This document shows, piece by piece, positions 1-7,665 of a DNA stretch of 64,000 nt. Numbering within the stretch: position 1 is the stretch's first letter; every line of letters begins with the position of its first letter. Both the position numbers and the translations under genes were made by a program. Under the pieces are notes generated by a model. It was not told where the DNA came from. It did no database searches and was given only the letters and a program-made list of their open reading frames with translations. The DNA comes from Candidatus Latescibacterota bacterium. Its GTDB lineage: Bacteria > Latescibacterota > UBA2968. The DNA lies in contig JAJDYX010000027.1 in assembly GCA_022824945.1 (NCBI GenBank), positions 1 through 64,000 on the forward strand, in the 5' to 3' direction.

Positions 1-1
1 G

Positions 2-511
2 GGGGTACACCATTCGGGTCACGACGATCATTCTTATTTGTGGGAACGAGGCATTCACGACCTGGATACGATGCGATATATTATGGGCGAGTTGCCCGTG
101 CGAATGTGGGCACATAGTTTTAATCCACCCTGGAGTCCGTATAAGGGTGGGGCAGGTGTTTCGGGATGGGTGGAATTTGATGGGGGCGCGACTGCGACCT
201 ATTTTGCGACTTTTGAACCACATAAATCGGGTGGCGAAACCCGGGTGGATGTGGATGAAGGCACGCTTTCCCTTGAGGGTGGCAATCTCGTTTTGACGCG
301 CCGCAAGGCCGATCCCGAAATATTGCCCCTGGACGCGGGACCTACTTCGACAGATCTGATTGTCAATCAGTTTGTCGCGTGGATCAATGGCGGTGAAGAA
401 CCCGAGTTTTCAGGACGCAACAATCTGGTGACTGTGGCGATGGTCGAGGGGATGGGTATTTCCTCAGAGTCCGGGCGGATTGTGTCACTCAAAGAGTTAG
501 TGAATGTGTGA
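2..511 (+). CDS. Gfo/Idh/MocA-family oxidoreductase, C-terminal part (5' truncated by window edge)
   Basis: The open frame runs in from the left edge and ends at the TGA at 509-511; only about 169 residues of the C-terminal alpha/beta domain are present. The segment ERGIHDLDTMRYIMGE matches the conserved H-x-x-D-x-x-R stretch in which His and Asp help bind or protonate the substrate in this NAD(P)-dependent sugar dehydrogenase family. A beta-sheet-rich stretch follows (GVSGWVEFDGGATATYFATF), as expected for the substrate-binding domain. The Rossmann domain lies outside the window, so cofactor and substrate cannot be inferred. At least four other members of the family occur in this window. Family assignment is fairly sure; the specific reaction is unknown. 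Confidence 0.75.
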   Translation, partial: GVHHSGHDDHSYLWERGIHDLDTMRYIMGELPVRMWAHSFNPPWSPYKGGAGVSGWVEFDGGATATYFATFEPHKSGGETRVDVDEGTLSLEGGNLVLTRRKADPEILPLDAGPTSTDLIVNQFVAWINGGEEPEFSGRNNLVTVAMVEGMGISSESGRIVSLKELVNV

Positions 512-544
512 GCGGGATGTTGCCATCATCCGGATAATAGACAC

Positions 545-1615
545 ATGAACTATATCGGAAGCAAGTATTCTCTGCGTGACTTTCTCGAAGAAGGCATCCT
601 GAAAAATGTAAATACAGATTGTAAGGTTTTCTGTGATGTTTTTGCTGGCACTGGTATTGTGGGGACGCATTTTAAGCAGAAGGGCTTTAAAATTATCGCT
701 AACGACATCCAATACTACTCCTATTGTCTCAATCGTGCACTTGTAGGCATTAGTCAAGTACCCGTATTTGATGGCGTTCTGGATGATGGCAAAATAGTTC
801 CGACAACACTAATTTGCGACGCAACCGACACTGTATTGGAATATCTCAATAATCTGAAGGGAAAATCCGGATTTATCTATCGCAATTATTGCCCGGGGGG
901 AACAGAGGAGGCTGAGTTTAAGAGGCAGTATTTCTCCGATGAGAATGGCAGGCGGTGTGACGCGATTCGGATGCAGATTGAAAACTGGTGGCAAGCGGGC
1001 AAGCTGACTGAAGATGAGTATTTTTATCTTTTGGCGAGTTTGATCGATGCTGCAGACCGGGTTGCAAATACGGCGTCGGTTTATGGTGCATTTTTGAAGC
1101 ATATCAAGAAGAGTGCGATGAAGCCCCTGCAATTGAAGCGGCTTGCTATTGTCGAGAGCGATGAGGAACACGAAGTACACAATGTGAATGGGCAGGAGTT
1201 GGTCGAGCGTCTGTCTTGCGATGTGTTGTATATGGATCCGCCCTATAATCATCGCCAGTATTGTGCGAATTATCATGTGTTGGAGACACTGGCGAGGTAT
1301 GATAAGCCAGCCTTGAAAGGCGTGACTGGGCTGCGTCCACAGGATGATCAAAAGTCGGATTTTTGTATGAAGAGACGGGCGTTACCCGCGTTTGATAATA
1401 TGGTTAAAAAGACTTCGGCGCAGTATGTATTCCTCAGCTATAATAGCGAGGGGATTATGGGTAAGGATGAGATTTTGCAGACGATGGGGCAGTATGGGCA
1501 GGTGGATTTGATGACGCGGGATTACCAGCGCTTTCGGGCGGATGTAGATCGGGAGAATCGGGTTTATAAAGCTGATCAGGTAGAGGAGTATCTGTTCTGT
1601 TTGAACAAGCAGTGA
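545..1615 (+). CDS. D12-class adenine-specific DNA methyltransferase
   Basis: This 356-residue protein should transfer a methyl group from S-adenosylmethionine to N6 of adenine in DNA. It begins MNYIGSKYSL, the N-terminal signature of Dam/D12-type enzymes. SAM motif I is DVFAGTGIVG at residues 31-40 and the catalytic motif IV is DPPY at 231-234, followed by NHRQY as in the clade often annotated as a stand-alone adenine methylase. No restriction endonuclease is adjacent, so it looks like an orphan methylase rather than half of a restriction-modification pair. The gap to the preceding oxidoreductase is 33 bp. The region between motifs I and IV, which usually carries target recognition, is long (about 190 residues), so the recognition site cannot be guessed. 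Confidence 0.85.
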   Translation: MNYIGSKYSLRDFLEEGILKNVNTDCKVFCDVFAGTGIVGTHFKQKGFKIIANDIQYYSYCLNRALVGISQVPVFDGVLDDGKIVPTTLICDATDTVLEYLNNLKGKSGFIYRNYCPGGTEEAEFKRQYFSDENGRRCDAIRMQIENWWQAGKLTEDEYFYLLASLIDAADRVANTASVYGAFLKHIKKSAMKPLQLKRLAIVESDEEHEVHNVNGQELVERLSCDVLYMDPPYNHRQYCANYHVLETLARYDKPALKGVTGLRPQDDQKSDFCMKRRALPAFDNMVKKTSAQYVFLSYNSEGIMGKDEILQTMGQYGQVDLMTRDYQRFRADVDRENRVYKADQVEEYLFCLNKQ

Positions 1616-1630
1616 GGTGCGAGACGTTTT

Positions 1631-2758
1631 ATGAATCGGATTACATATATTGCGTTGGTGCTGGCTCTCGCTACTTACTTGCCATCTCAAATACAGGGGC
1701 GAACGATGATTGTTGCAACGCAGAGTTCATCAGAGAAGTCAAAGGAAACTGCCGATTTTGTGGGCGATGGCGTGGGTGATCAGGAGGAGATTTACGAGGC
1801 GATTCACGCGCTTCCATCATCCGGCGGGACGGTGACGCTGATGGAAGGGACTTATGATATCCGCAAGGTGGAGGGCAAGCTTGGAGGGGTGATTATTGAC
1901 CGCAGCAATGTGACACTCATAGGGCAGGGGACAGCCACGCGGTTGATTCTGGCACCGGATCAAAATACCAATGTGATCCGCATTATCGGGAATGGCGTGG
2001 GAAATATTGTGATTCGGGATCTCTGGGTAGATCAGAATCGGGACCAGAATCCGTATAACGGGGCTGAGTTTGTAAATATTTCGCACGGGCGGTTCGAGTA
2101 TAACGGCATTAAAGCGTTTTGTGCAGAGCCGGGCGGGTCCTGTCCCGAGCCGACGCACAATATTACGATTGAGAATTGTACGGTGCTGAACGCACAGAGG
2201 CTGGGTATTATGCTCGATGGGCCCAATATGCGGGTGGTGAATAACCATCTGGGCAATGCCCACTCCGATGCGGTAGAGCTTCTGGAGGGTCCGGGTTTTG
2301 TGATGGGAAATTTTGTGGAGATTACCGGGCGCACACATGTGGCGGTGGGTTCTGACCGCGGGAATTCGATTATTATGGCGAACAATGTCGTGCATGTGCG
2401 AGAGGGGGGCGATCTGGATATTGCTTTTCGGTCCTGGGCAGATTCCGAGCGGCATGTGATTTCCAATAATATCGTTATGGTGGATCAGGGTGGGAAATTG
2501 GGCCTGGCGATGGATGTGCGCGGGTTTGATACGTCTGTTACGGGGAATGTGATTCGGGGGCGGGACGAGGCGGAGCGCCTGCCGCTGTGGCTTACTGGCG
2601 CGGGTATGGCGGTAACAGGCAATCATTTTCAGAATGTGGAACTGATTGTGAATGACCAGACTGGTACGAATCGCCCGATTTTGATTCAGGGTAATATAAT
2701 GGAAAATTCCGGCATTTCACATGAGGTGGGTAATCTGATTCGCTCGGAGGGAGATTGA
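1631..2758 (+). CDS. Secreted right-handed beta-helix protein (pectate-lyase-like fold)
   Basis: A 375-residue protein with a classical signal peptide (hydrophobic residues about 4-20, ending near SQIQG) is predicted to be exported. The mature part starts with the DFVGDGVGDQEEIYEAI pattern that opens many pectate-lyase-superfamily beta-helices. It then shows repeated short beta-strand rungs such as NITIENCTVLNA, MRVVNNHLGN and NSIIMANNVV, with the Asn ladder positions typical of parallel beta-helix proteins. Substrate is probably a polysaccharide, but no catalytic residues can be assigned by eye. It starts 15 bp after the methylase and its stop overlaps the ribosome-binding region of the next gene, so the two following genes may be co-transcribed. 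Confidence 0.75.
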   Translation: MNRITYIALVLALATYLPSQIQGRTMIVATQSSSEKSKETADFVGDGVGDQEEIYEAIHALPSSGGTVTLMEGTYDIRKVEGKLGGVIIDRSNVTLIGQGTATRLILAPDQNTNVIRIIGNGVGNIVIRDLWVDQNRDQNPYNGAEFVNISHGRFEYNGIKAFCAEPGGSCPEPTHNITIENCTVLNAQRLGIMLDGPNMRVVNNHLGNAHSDAVELLEGPGFVMGNFVEITGRTHVAVGSDRGNSIIMANNVVHVREGGDLDIAFRSWADSERHVISNNIVMVDQGGKLGLAMDVRGFDTSVTGNVIRGRDEAERLPLWLTGAGMAVTGNHFQNVELIVNDQTGTNRPILIQGNIMENSGISHEVGNLIRSEGD

Positions 2759-2760
2759 GT

Positions 2761-3189
2761 ATGAGCGAAAATAAGCTGGCGTTTGACCACATACACATCA
2801 TCAGCGAGGATCCGCGCGCTTCGGCAGCGTGGTACGTCGATAAACTGGGCGCGACGATCAATGGCGAGATCGAGCTTCGCAGTGCGCCGCAGATTAAAGT
2901 GGGGCTCGGAGGAGTGACGCTTCTGATCCGAGGAAGACGCCCCGGTGAAGATCCTTCTATGCCCAGGCCGATGCGCGATTTCGAGGATTATTCGAGTCAT
3001 AATGAATACGGTACTGATCATTTTGGTTTTACGTATCATGGCGACTTGCGGGCGTATTGCGAGGTGTTGCGCGATAGGGGAGTAGAGTTCGTGGTCGAGC
3101 CGTGGGAATTTATTCCCGGTAGCGGCGGTGTGATATGCTATATCGCCGCACCCGATGGCGTCAGTATTGAGCTTGTTCAGGTACGTTGA
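2761..3189 (+). CDS. VOC (glyoxalase/bleomycin-resistance) family protein
   Basis: This 142-residue protein has the vicinal-oxygen-chelate layout. An N-terminal LAFDHIHIISEDPRASAAWY strand-helix unit carries a candidate metal His, and a C-terminal unit (NEYGTDHFGFTYHGDL... IAAPDGVSIELVQ) supplies a second His near residue 84 and a Glu in SIELVQ near the end. That His/His/Glu triad fits metal-binding members. The ATG at 2761 is preferred over an in-frame TTG two codons upstream because GGAGG at 2746-2750 sits 10 bases upstream. It starts 2 bp after the beta-helix gene stop. Lyase, dioxygenase or isomerase activity cannot be separated from sequence alone. Confidence 0.8.
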   Translation: MSENKLAFDHIHIISEDPRASAAWYVDKLGATINGEIELRSAPQIKVGLGGVTLLIRGRRPGEDPSMPRPMRDFEDYSSHNEYGTDHFGFTYHGDLRAYCEVLRDRGVEFVVEPWEFIPGSGGVICYIAAPDGVSIELVQVR

Positions 3190-3223
3190 CTGGTAGAGCG
3201 ATATCGCCTATAAGAATACAATA

Positions 3224-3252
3224 TTGTCTCAGGATGGTATCTGCATTATGTT
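3224..3252 (+). promoter_or_regulatory. Possible sigma-70-type promoter for the small protein gene at 3286
   Basis: TTGTCT at 3224-3229 and TATGTT at 3247-3252 are separated by exactly 17 bases, in the AT-rich gap before the 84-residue ORF. Both hexamers deviate from consensus, so this is only a moderate match. Confidence 0.35.
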
Positions 3253-3285
3253 TAGATAGGTTGTGAAAACAGAAAAAGAAATCTT

Positions 3286-3540
3286 ATGCCTCAGAAAATT
3301 ACTGCTGTGCTGGCGAGATCAAAAAGAAAGATTCGTGCCATCAATGAGGATGTGCTGAACTCCAGGGGGCTTACCGAAGATGAGGCGGATGCCGCCATTG
3401 AGACAGAACTGATAGCAGCAGATCAGAAATACTGGTGGCTTGAAGACTGGCAGAAGCGTTATCGAAAGGCTGAAGAGGATATAAGAAAAGGGCGTATCCA
3501 GGAATTTGATAGTCCCGAAGCATTTCTCAATGCTCTCTAA
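3286..3540 (+). CDS. Small protein of unknown function, antitoxin-like C-terminus
   Basis: An 84-residue, highly charged, probably soluble and helical protein that I do not recognise to family level. Its C-terminal half (YRKAEEDIRKGRIQEFDS..EAFLNAL) resembles the tails of small type II antitoxins, where an I-x-x-G-R-x-x-E/F-x-S pattern is common. The N-terminus (AVLARSKRKIRAINEDV) is basic. No toxin-like ORF is adjacent, so if it is an antitoxin it is orphaned. It stands alone between the VOC gene (96 bp upstream) and the dioxygenase (43 bp downstream). Confidence 0.55.
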   Translation: MPQKITAVLARSKRKIRAINEDVLNSRGLTEDEADAAIETELIAADQKYWWLEDWQKRYRKAEEDIRKGRIQEFDSPEAFLNAL

Positions 3541-3583
3541 ATCGGTATTGATTATGTGTGTCAAATAAAAAAGGAGATTCGAT

Positions 3584-4480
3584 ATGTCAGAACAGAACTA
3601 TCGCGTTGCACCGCCGGGGTTTACGTGCGAGCAGTGGGAAGAATTTCAAGAGGATGGCATGCTCGTTGTGGAAGATGCATTGACAGACGAGGAATGCGAT
3701 CACTACATCGAGATGATGGATGCCGCGGCTGCCCGCAGTGAAAAATACGATCCCGCGAAGTTTTTTGGTCCAAACAATATTGTGGAACGGTATCCCGAAT
3801 TTGCCGAGTTGATCGATCACCCCCGGCATATCGGCTTTATGCACGATGTGTATGGCGAATTGTTAAAACTCCATATTTCGCAATTTTTCATGCGCCCCCG
3901 CGATACCAGTCGCAACAAGTGGCATCCCGATGGCGCGCGCGCTTTGCCCTATGGCGTTTTTTCACCGGTCTTGCCCATACAAATCAAAGTGGCTTATTGG
4001 CTGACCGATCTTCCCGAGCCGGACATGGGAAATTTTGTCTATATGCCCGGTAGCCATAAGGGGCAGTATTTTGATTTTTACGATACCCATGAAGAAGTTC
4101 CCGGCGAAAAGGTAATTTGCCCGAAGCGCGGCACAATGACGTTTATGCACTGCAATACATGGCATCGCGTAGCACCGAATAATACGGATGTTGTGAGAAA
4201 GAATATCTTTTTGGCTTATTGCCCGTCGTGGGTTTGCGAAGCAGACCGGCACCAATGCGATCCCGATTGGCTCGCTACACTGAACCGCGAACAGCGCATT
4301 ATCATGCGTAGCTACAATAGCGGATATGCGAGAACCAAGCCCGCGGCCAGTGAATTTCCGCTTTTTTTGGATCGGGAAACGGGTTTTGATCGAGACTATG
4401 GCGTTTGGCCCGATCACGTTGCGTTGCATCGGCGCAAACGCATGACCACAGTCGAAAAATTTGAGTTGGCATCCACTTGA
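3584..4480 (+). CDS. Phytanoyl-CoA dioxygenase (PhyH) family Fe(II)/2-oxoglutarate oxygenase
   Basis: A 298-residue enzyme expected to hydroxylate a small organic substrate using O2, 2-oxoglutarate and Fe(II). The facial triad is visible: His114 and Asp116 in KWHPDG, and the distal His194 in NTWHRVAPN. A basic residue about 11 positions later (Arg205) is placed to bind the 2-oxoglutarate carboxylate. MPGSHKG at about 154-160 is the usual PhyH turn. A strong AAGGAG sits upstream of the ATG. The next gene, a D-2-hydroxyacid dehydrogenase, follows almost without a gap, so the pair may oxidise related hydroxy acids in sequence. The natural substrate cannot be read from sequence; PhyH members are diverse in marine and soil bacteria. 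Confidence 0.85.
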   Translation: MSEQNYRVAPPGFTCEQWEEFQEDGMLVVEDALTDEECDHYIEMMDAAAARSEKYDPAKFFGPNNIVERYPEFAELIDHPRHIGFMHDVYGELLKLHISQFFMRPRDTSRNKWHPDGARALPYGVFSPVLPIQIKVAYWLTDLPEPDMGNFVYMPGSHKGQYFDFYDTHEEVPGEKVICPKRGTMTFMHCNTWHRVAPNNTDVVRKNIFLAYCPSWVCEADRHQCDPDWLATLNREQRIIMRSYNSGYARTKPAASEFPLFLDRETGFDRDYGVWPDHVALHRRKRMTTVEKFELAST

Positions 4481-4494
4481 TGCAGGAGGCTCTT

Positions 4495-5439
4495 GTGAAG
4501 GTACTGATTAACGATCGCCTGGACGATCACCACCTGACGCAGATTCAATCGGCGGTTGAGGACATCGATTTGATTATCCCCGAGTCAAGTGGTGAGGCAC
4601 TGGAAATAATGCCCGAAATTGACATCATTTTTGGGGGCATGAGCCGCGATATGTTCAAACGCGCCGAACGCCTGAAGTGGGTGCAGACTTGGGGGGCGGG
4701 CGTCGATGGAATGATGTATGCTGAGTTTGTCCATAGTGAGGTGATTCTGACGAGTGCAAAGGGCACTGTGGGCGTTCATTTGTCGGAACACGCGATGGCT
4801 CTTTTACTCGGATTGACCCGGGGGATTGCACGCGCGATCAGAACGGAAGATTGGAATGAACGCATGCCCATTCGCCACGCATCGTGGGAATTGATCGATA
4901 AAACAATGGGGATTGTGGGGTTGGGGGGCACGGGATGCGATGTGGCAATCCGGGCGCATGCGTTTGGCATGAGAATTATAGGTGTTGATCCAGAAGACGT
5001 CGAGGTGCCAGACTGTGTAGAGGCCTGTTGGAAGATGGATCGCTTTTACGATCTTTTATCTGCGTCTGACATCGTGGTGGTCTGCTGTCCACTGACAGAG
5101 GAGACACGAGGACTTTTCGACCGCCTGGCATTTGAGAAGATGCAGAATCATGCACTTTTAGTCAATGTCACGCGGGGTAAAATTATGGATGAGGCATCTC
5201 TGGTTGAGGCATTGGAAACCGGGCAGATTGCCGGGGCGGGGTTAGATGTGACGCCACAAGAGCCATTGCCTGCCGATCATCCGCTGTGGACTATGCCCAA
5301 TGTTATTATCACACCGCATACTGCGGGGGGGTCTCCCAATAGGCAGGACCGCATTGTGAATCTGTTTTGCGAAAACTTGCGGTGTTTTCTGAATGGGGAA
5401 GATATGCTGAGTGTGATCGATAAAAATAAGGGGTATTGA
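4495..5439 (+). CDS. D-2-hydroxyacid dehydrogenase family protein
   Basis: An NAD(P)-dependent dehydrogenase interconverting D-2-hydroxy acids and 2-oxo acids. The nucleotide-binding loop is MGIVGLGGTGCDVA. The catalytic trio appears in order as Arg in NVTRGK, Glu in TPQEPLP and His in ITPHTAGG. I place the start at GTG 4495 because a full AGGAGG lies at 4484-4489 with 5-base spacing. An alternative ATG at 4480, overlapping the upstream stop by one base, would add five residues but lacks its own ribosome site. Protein length is about 314 residues, normal for the family. A second, distinct member sits at 41879. Substrate is unknown; glyoxylate/hydroxypyruvate reductase-like chemistry is typical. 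Confidence 0.85.
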   Translation: MKVLINDRLDDHHLTQIQSAVEDIDLIIPESSGEALEIMPEIDIIFGGMSRDMFKRAERLKWVQTWGAGVDGMMYAEFVHSEVILTSAKGTVGVHLSEHAMALLLGLTRGIARAIRTEDWNERMPIRHASWELIDKTMGIVGLGGTGCDVAIRAHAFGMRIIGVDPEDVEVPDCVEACWKMDRFYDLLSASDIVVVCCPLTEETRGLFDRLAFEKMQNHALLVNVTRGKIMDEASLVEALETGQIAGAGLDVTPQEPLPADHPLWTMPNVIITPHTAGGSPNRQDRIVNLFCENLRCFLNGEDMLSVIDKNKGY

Positions 5440-5451
5440 ATACGTTTTCTC

Positions 5452-5480
5452 TTGACACAATGTTACAAATATATTGATAT
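5452..5480 (+). promoter_or_regulatory. Strong sigma-70-type promoter upstream of the structured leader
   Basis: A perfect -35 TTGACA at 5452-5457 and TGATAT at 5475-5480 are separated by exactly 17 bases. It lies just after the dehydrogenase stop and faces the structured RNA and membrane protein gene downstream. Transcription should begin near 5487. Confidence 0.65.
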
Positions 5481-5530
5481 TTAAACGAAACATATTCTGA
5501 AATGTATTACTCAGTATAATTCTATTATTT

Positions 5531-5626
5531 GATGGTCTCGGGCAAGGGTGACCCGAGGTCATGTGCCCTTCTCTCAAGTAGGAATCCCTGTGTTGGGGTC
5601 ACCGAATCGGGAGAAGGGCGTTTTTT
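5531..5626 (+). ncRNA. Structured leader RNA or riboswitch candidate with pseudoknot and terminator
   Basis: Three nested elements are visible. Hairpin A pairs CTCGGG (5537-5542) with CCCGAG (5552-5557) around a nine-base loop. Long stem B pairs 5565-5575 with 5609-5619 (eleven pairs, one G-U) and encloses a small hairpin C, ATCCC (5584-5588) with GGGGT (5595-5599). The loop of A contains GGTGA, and GGTGACC (5547-5553) is the exact reverse complement of GGTCACC (5597-5603), so a pseudoknot or an alternative pairing is possible. The structure ends in a T6 run. It matches no riboswitch class I could recall (TPP, FMN, cobalamin, SAM, glycine, lysine, guanidine, fluoride checked by eye). It lies 65 bp before a transporter-like gene. 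Confidence 0.5.
5565..5626 (+). terminator. Intrinsic terminator at the end of the leader RNA
   Basis: The eleven-pair stem 5565-5575/5609-5619 is followed by six T residues at 5621-5626. It precedes the membrane protein gene in the same direction, so it could act as an attenuator for that gene or as the 3' end of a free-standing small RNA. Confidence 0.6.
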
Positions 5627-5690
5627 GTGTGGCAGCACCCCCGTAAGGCGTTATATTAGGCGGACAGAAAGGTAAGAAGGAGGTTTTTGA

Positions 5691-7637
5691 GTGGCTTTAG
5701 CAAGAGAAGCTGTTGTTCCTGAATCTGCCAGACCCGCCGTGACGTTCCGCGCACTCGTTTTGGGTACTTTTCTCACGGTGATGGCGACGATTGCCGGATC
5801 TTATGCGAGATTTATTCTCCACACTACGAGGTTGGACCAAAACCATCTTTCAGTCGCTGCTGTTTTCCCCATTGTTGTGATCGCGCTCGTGCTTTTGCGC
5901 CCGCTCAAGCTAAGCCGGGGCGAGCTTATCGTCATGTTTTCTATGGCATTGATTGGCGCGACTATGCCCACGTATTTTGTCGGGAAATTGATCGCCAATT
6001 TTACGGTGCCATACTATTTGGCAACGCCAGAGAATCAGTGGGCGACCTATTATGAGCCCTATTTGCCAGAGTGGTCTATTCTGCCCGCGGGCGAATCCCT
6101 GCGATGGTTTTTTGAAGGGCTGCCGCGCGGGGTTTCCGTGCCGTGGGATGCGTGGATTGTGCCCGTGTTCTGGTGGATGACTGTGATTGCTGCTTTTTAT
6201 GGCTGCTGCCTTTTTCTAATGGTCATTCTGCGAAAGCAGTGGATAGAGCACGAGCGCATTGACTATCCTTTGATGGAAATGCCTCTGGCCGTGATGGAAG
6301 AGGACAACAGACGTGGCTTTTTTCCAATTCCCATTATGAATAACCCATTGTTCTGGGCGGGCTTCGGTCTTACGTTGTGTATTATTCTGTGGAATGTCAT
6401 TTCCTATTTTAGTCCGACTTTTCCGACGATTCCATGGCGCTTTGCGAGTATTCAGTTTGGGCGCGAATTTCCCCCCATTCCCGTGCGTCTATATCTGATG
6501 GTTGTGGGCTTTGGGTATTTTATCAACCTGGATATTTCGCTGAGCCTGTGGGTGTTCAATGTGCTGACCAATCTGGAAAATGGCTTTTTTAACCGCTTTG
6601 GTCTAAAAGCCGGTGCAGATGAGGAGTATTCCACAGGCCCCCTGGCGATGGGCGCGCAATCTATGGGGGCGTTTATCGTGGTGGTACTCGTGGGATTCTG
6701 GATGGCGCGCGGGCACTTGCGCGGGGTTTTTCGCAAGGCATTTTATCGCGATGATTCGGTTGACGATTCCGATGAGATCGTTTCGTATCGCACGGCAGTT
6801 TTTGGCGTTATAGCTTGTTCTGCCTACCTGATTGTGTGGCATTTGGCAACGGGTATGGCGTTTAAGTATATCCCGATTTTTCTTTTTGGTGCTCTGGTCA
6901 TGTATCTGGGGATTACGCGGGTTATTGCAGAGACTGGTCTGATTTCTATTCGCGCCCCTCTGATGCCGCAGCCTTTTGCCATGTTTGTGATGGGGTCAGA
7001 TGTGCTTTCGCAGCAGACGCAGGTTTCTATCGCGCTTTCGTATTCATGGTGCAGCGATACCAAAACTACGATCATGCCTGCGCTTGCCCATTCCGTAAAG
7101 CTTTACGATACTATTCGGGTCAATCAGCGAAGGTTGATTATTCCCATTGTTCTGGCAATGGGTGCCGGGGTGTTGGCTACATTTGTCTATACAATTTATA
7201 TGGGCTATTCGAATGGCGCTGCAAATTACGGAGGTATTTTTCACGGGGGTCTCGCGCGGTTTCCCTGGGATAATCTGGTCAAGAAGTCAAAAGATCCATT
7301 TTCTGTGCAGTGGCTGCCTATTATGTATATGGGTATTGGCGCTGCGGTGACGCTGCTTTTTATGATCTTGCGCTATCGAGTCGCTTGGTGGCCGCTACAT
7401 CCGATTGGGTTTGCGGCTGGGCCGGTTTATCCGGTTAATAATGTCATTTTTGCAATTTTTCTCGCCTGGGCGATCAAGTCTATTGTTTTGCGGATTGGGG
7501 GCATTCGCGCCTATCGCGCTGGTCGGCCGTTTTTTATAGGGCTTATTATGGGGCATTTTGTAGGGGCTGGTATTTCGTTTGTCGTCGATATGATCTGGTT
7601 TCCAGGACAGGGGCATAGTATTCCGTTTTCGGATTAA
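5691..7637 (+). CDS. Polytopic membrane protein, OPT-like / DUF6785-type transporter candidate
   Basis: A 648-residue integral membrane protein with roughly a dozen or more hydrophobic helices spread over the full length. A short polar N-terminus comes first, and a large loop around residues 105-150 contains several Trp and Pro residues (LPEWSILPAG, LPRGVSVPWDAW). I associate this pattern (LRKQWIEHERIDYPLMEMPLA, RVIAETGLISIRAPLMPQP) with oligopeptide-transporter-like DUF6785/DUF6784 proteins. The start is GTG 5691 behind AAGGAGG at 5677-5683. The following genes encode sugar-acid enzymes, so uptake of a sugar-derived or peptide-like compound is a reasonable inference. Substrate and transport direction are unknown. 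Confidence 0.65.
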   Translation: MALAREAVVPESARPAVTFRALVLGTFLTVMATIAGSYARFILHTTRLDQNHLSVAAVFPIVVIALVLLRPLKLSRGELIVMFSMALIGATMPTYFVGKLIANFTVPYYLATPENQWATYYEPYLPEWSILPAGESLRWFFEGLPRGVSVPWDAWIVPVFWWMTVIAAFYGCCLFLMVILRKQWIEHERIDYPLMEMPLAVMEEDNRRGFFPIPIMNNPLFWAGFGLTLCIILWNVISYFSPTFPTIPWRFASIQFGREFPPIPVRLYLMVVGFGYFINLDISLSLWVFNVLTNLENGFFNRFGLKAGADEEYSTGPLAMGAQSMGAFIVVVLVGFWMARGHLRGVFRKAFYRDDSVDDSDEIVSYRTAVFGVIACSAYLIVWHLATGMAFKYIPIFLFGALVMYLGITRVIAETGLISIRAPLMPQPFAMFVMGSDVLSQQTQVSIALSYSWCSDTKTTIMPALAHSVKLYDTIRVNQRRLIIPIVLAMGAGVLATFVYTIYMGYSNGAANYGGIFHGGLARFPWDNLVKKSKDPFSVQWLPIMYMGIGAAVTLLFMILRYRVAWWPLHPIGFAAGPVYPVNNVIFAIFLAWAIKSIVLRIGGIRAYRAGRPFFIGLIMGHFVGAGISFVVDMIWFPGQGHSIPFSD

Positions 7638-7665
7638 AATTAACCTTTTTCAGGGAGTTGTTGGA

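Noticed and set aside
1817..2626. Minus-strand 269-residue open frame inside the beta-helix gene
   Set aside because: It lies wholly opposite a well-supported secreted protein, is rich in His/Pro/Arg as expected for a shadow frame, and has no ribosome site or recognisable domain.
5531..5626. FMN (RFN) riboswitch
   Set aside because: A short GGGCAAGGGTGACCCGA run recalls the RFN core, but the remaining conserved RFN blocks are absent and the downstream gene is not a riboflavin gene.
5531..5626. Small bacterial SRP RNA
   Set aside because: Hairpin size was suggestive, but the conserved GGAAGGAAGCAG-type tip is missing.
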